Shown here: piece by piece, positions 63,680-64,000 of the stretch
How the letters are laid out: the number at the start of each line of letters is the position of its first letter
How positions within the stretch are numbered: the stretch's first letter is position 1
Source: Methylovirgula sp. 4M-Z18
GTDB taxonomy: Bacteria > Pseudomonadota > Alphaproteobacteria > Rhizobiales > Beijerinckiaceae
DNA: 64,000 nt
Direction of reading: 5' to 3'
Assembly: GCF_037890675.1 (NCBI RefSeq)
Contig: NZ_CP149574.1
Span: 1,302,001-1,366,000 of the forward strand
Translations under genes and position numbers: made by a program
Notes under the pieces: generated by a model
Database searches by the model: none
What the model was told of the DNA's origin: nothing
What the model saw: only the letters and a program-made list of their open reading frames with translations

Positions 63680-64000
63680 GTGGCCCAAACATTGGCTCAA
63701 GACACCCGAATGGCGTCTTTCTCAAGCAGTCTTGGTAAGGACCGGCTCGTTGTCTCCCGTTTCGAAGGGGCAGAGGGGCTCAGCGAGCTTTTCGAATTTC
63801 GGCTGGAAGTGGTTGGCACGGACGAAGACATCGACTTCGACCAGATTCTCGGCACGAAATGCTGCCTGAAGATTCAGTCGCAACACGATGGCGTCGAGCG
63901 CAGCTTCAATGGGGTTCTGGTCGAGGCTGAGTGGATCGGCAAGGATCAGGACCTGCGCTTCTACCGTCTGGTGCTCCGCCCGTGGCTGTGGCTCCTGACC
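63680..64000 (+). CDS. vgrG: T6SS spike protein VgrG (TssI), cut by the right edge
   Basis: 107 codons open to the end of the window. GTG 63680 with AGGGGAAG upstream. Residues LVVSRFEGAEGLSELFEFRLEVVG, GTKCCLKI and RSFNGVLVEAEW, YRLVLRPWLWLL are the VgrG gp27-like N-terminus. It forms the spike tip with Hcp. Effector and adaptor genes commonly follow vgrG and would lie beyond the edge. Confidence 0.92.
   Translation, partial: MAQTLAQDTRMASFSSSLGKDRLVVSRFEGAEGLSELFEFRLEVVGTDEDIDFDQILGTKCCLKIQSQHDGVERSFNGVLVEAEWIGKDQDLRFYRLVLRPWLWLLT

Overview
This is a high-GC alphaproteobacterial chromosome segment, most likely from the order Hyphomicrobiales (Rhizobiales). The main support is the left third. 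There a small secreted protein and a FeuP/FeuQ-like two-component pair are followed by ccmI-ccmE-ccmF-ccmH (cycHJKL in rhizobial naming), degP, a second two-component pair and glnE, an order I recall from Sinorhizobium and relatives. A GAAC-N7-GAAC LexA box of the alphaproteobacterial type and an RcnR/CsoR-type metal regulator beside a CDF transporter fit the same group. Everything here was read by eye; no database search was run.

Layout. 0-5.2 kb: a SorC-type sugar regulator cut by the left edge, a hotdog thioesterase, a phospholipase-D-like protein with a histidine phosphatase, and a secreted trypsin-like protease. 5.2-19.7 kb: the conserved feuNPQ-like / cytochrome c maturation / degP / two-component / glnE block. 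19.7-31.4 kb: small accessory units, namely a GFA enzyme, DUF1127 plus ArsR genes, a TetR-cupin divergon, a nucleoside hydrolase, a dmeR-dmeF-like metal efflux pair, an SOS promoter with no recognisable gene, an ArsR/MFS/flavin-reductase group, two tandem Tat-type DsbA-like thioredoxins and a VapBC toxin-antitoxin pair. 31.5-42.5 kb: clpB, a sugar-acid or dihydroxy-acid dehydratase, a membrane protein, a beta-hydroxyacid dehydrogenase, an FkbM methyltransferase, sfsA, a CinA-like protein, gpt and tRNA-Leu(UAA), with two repeat elements between genes. 42.5-46.5 kb: an accessory zone with an arylamine N-acetyltransferase, a broken 5' copy of the tRNA-Leu and long gene-poor stretches.

44-64 kb is a type VI secretion (T6SS) locus. 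Plus-strand genes run tssB, tssC, hcp, tssE, tssF, tssG, tssH (clpV), then a peptidoglycan-binding protein. The minus strand holds tssA followed by a caspase-like/SEL1 protein, and a vgrG runs off the right edge. tssJ, tssK, tssL and tssM are not in the window. A NarL-type response regulator (44.9-45.5 kb) and a NarX-type membrane histidine kinase (62.0-63.5 kb) sit at the two ends. Just before tssB lies an unusual lipoprotein: a long Gly/Ser linker followed by a short peptidase S74-type self-cleaving domain.

The most interesting signal is a shared GC-armed palindrome (CCCC-N6-GGGG-like) found four times, each in an intergenic region next to a T6SS transcription unit: near the response regulator, before tssB, before tssA, and between the kinase gene and vgrG. 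I infer a common regulatory site for the locus. The second is the near-consensus SOS promoter at 25.4 kb that drives no recognisable gene, only a possible 39-residue peptide.
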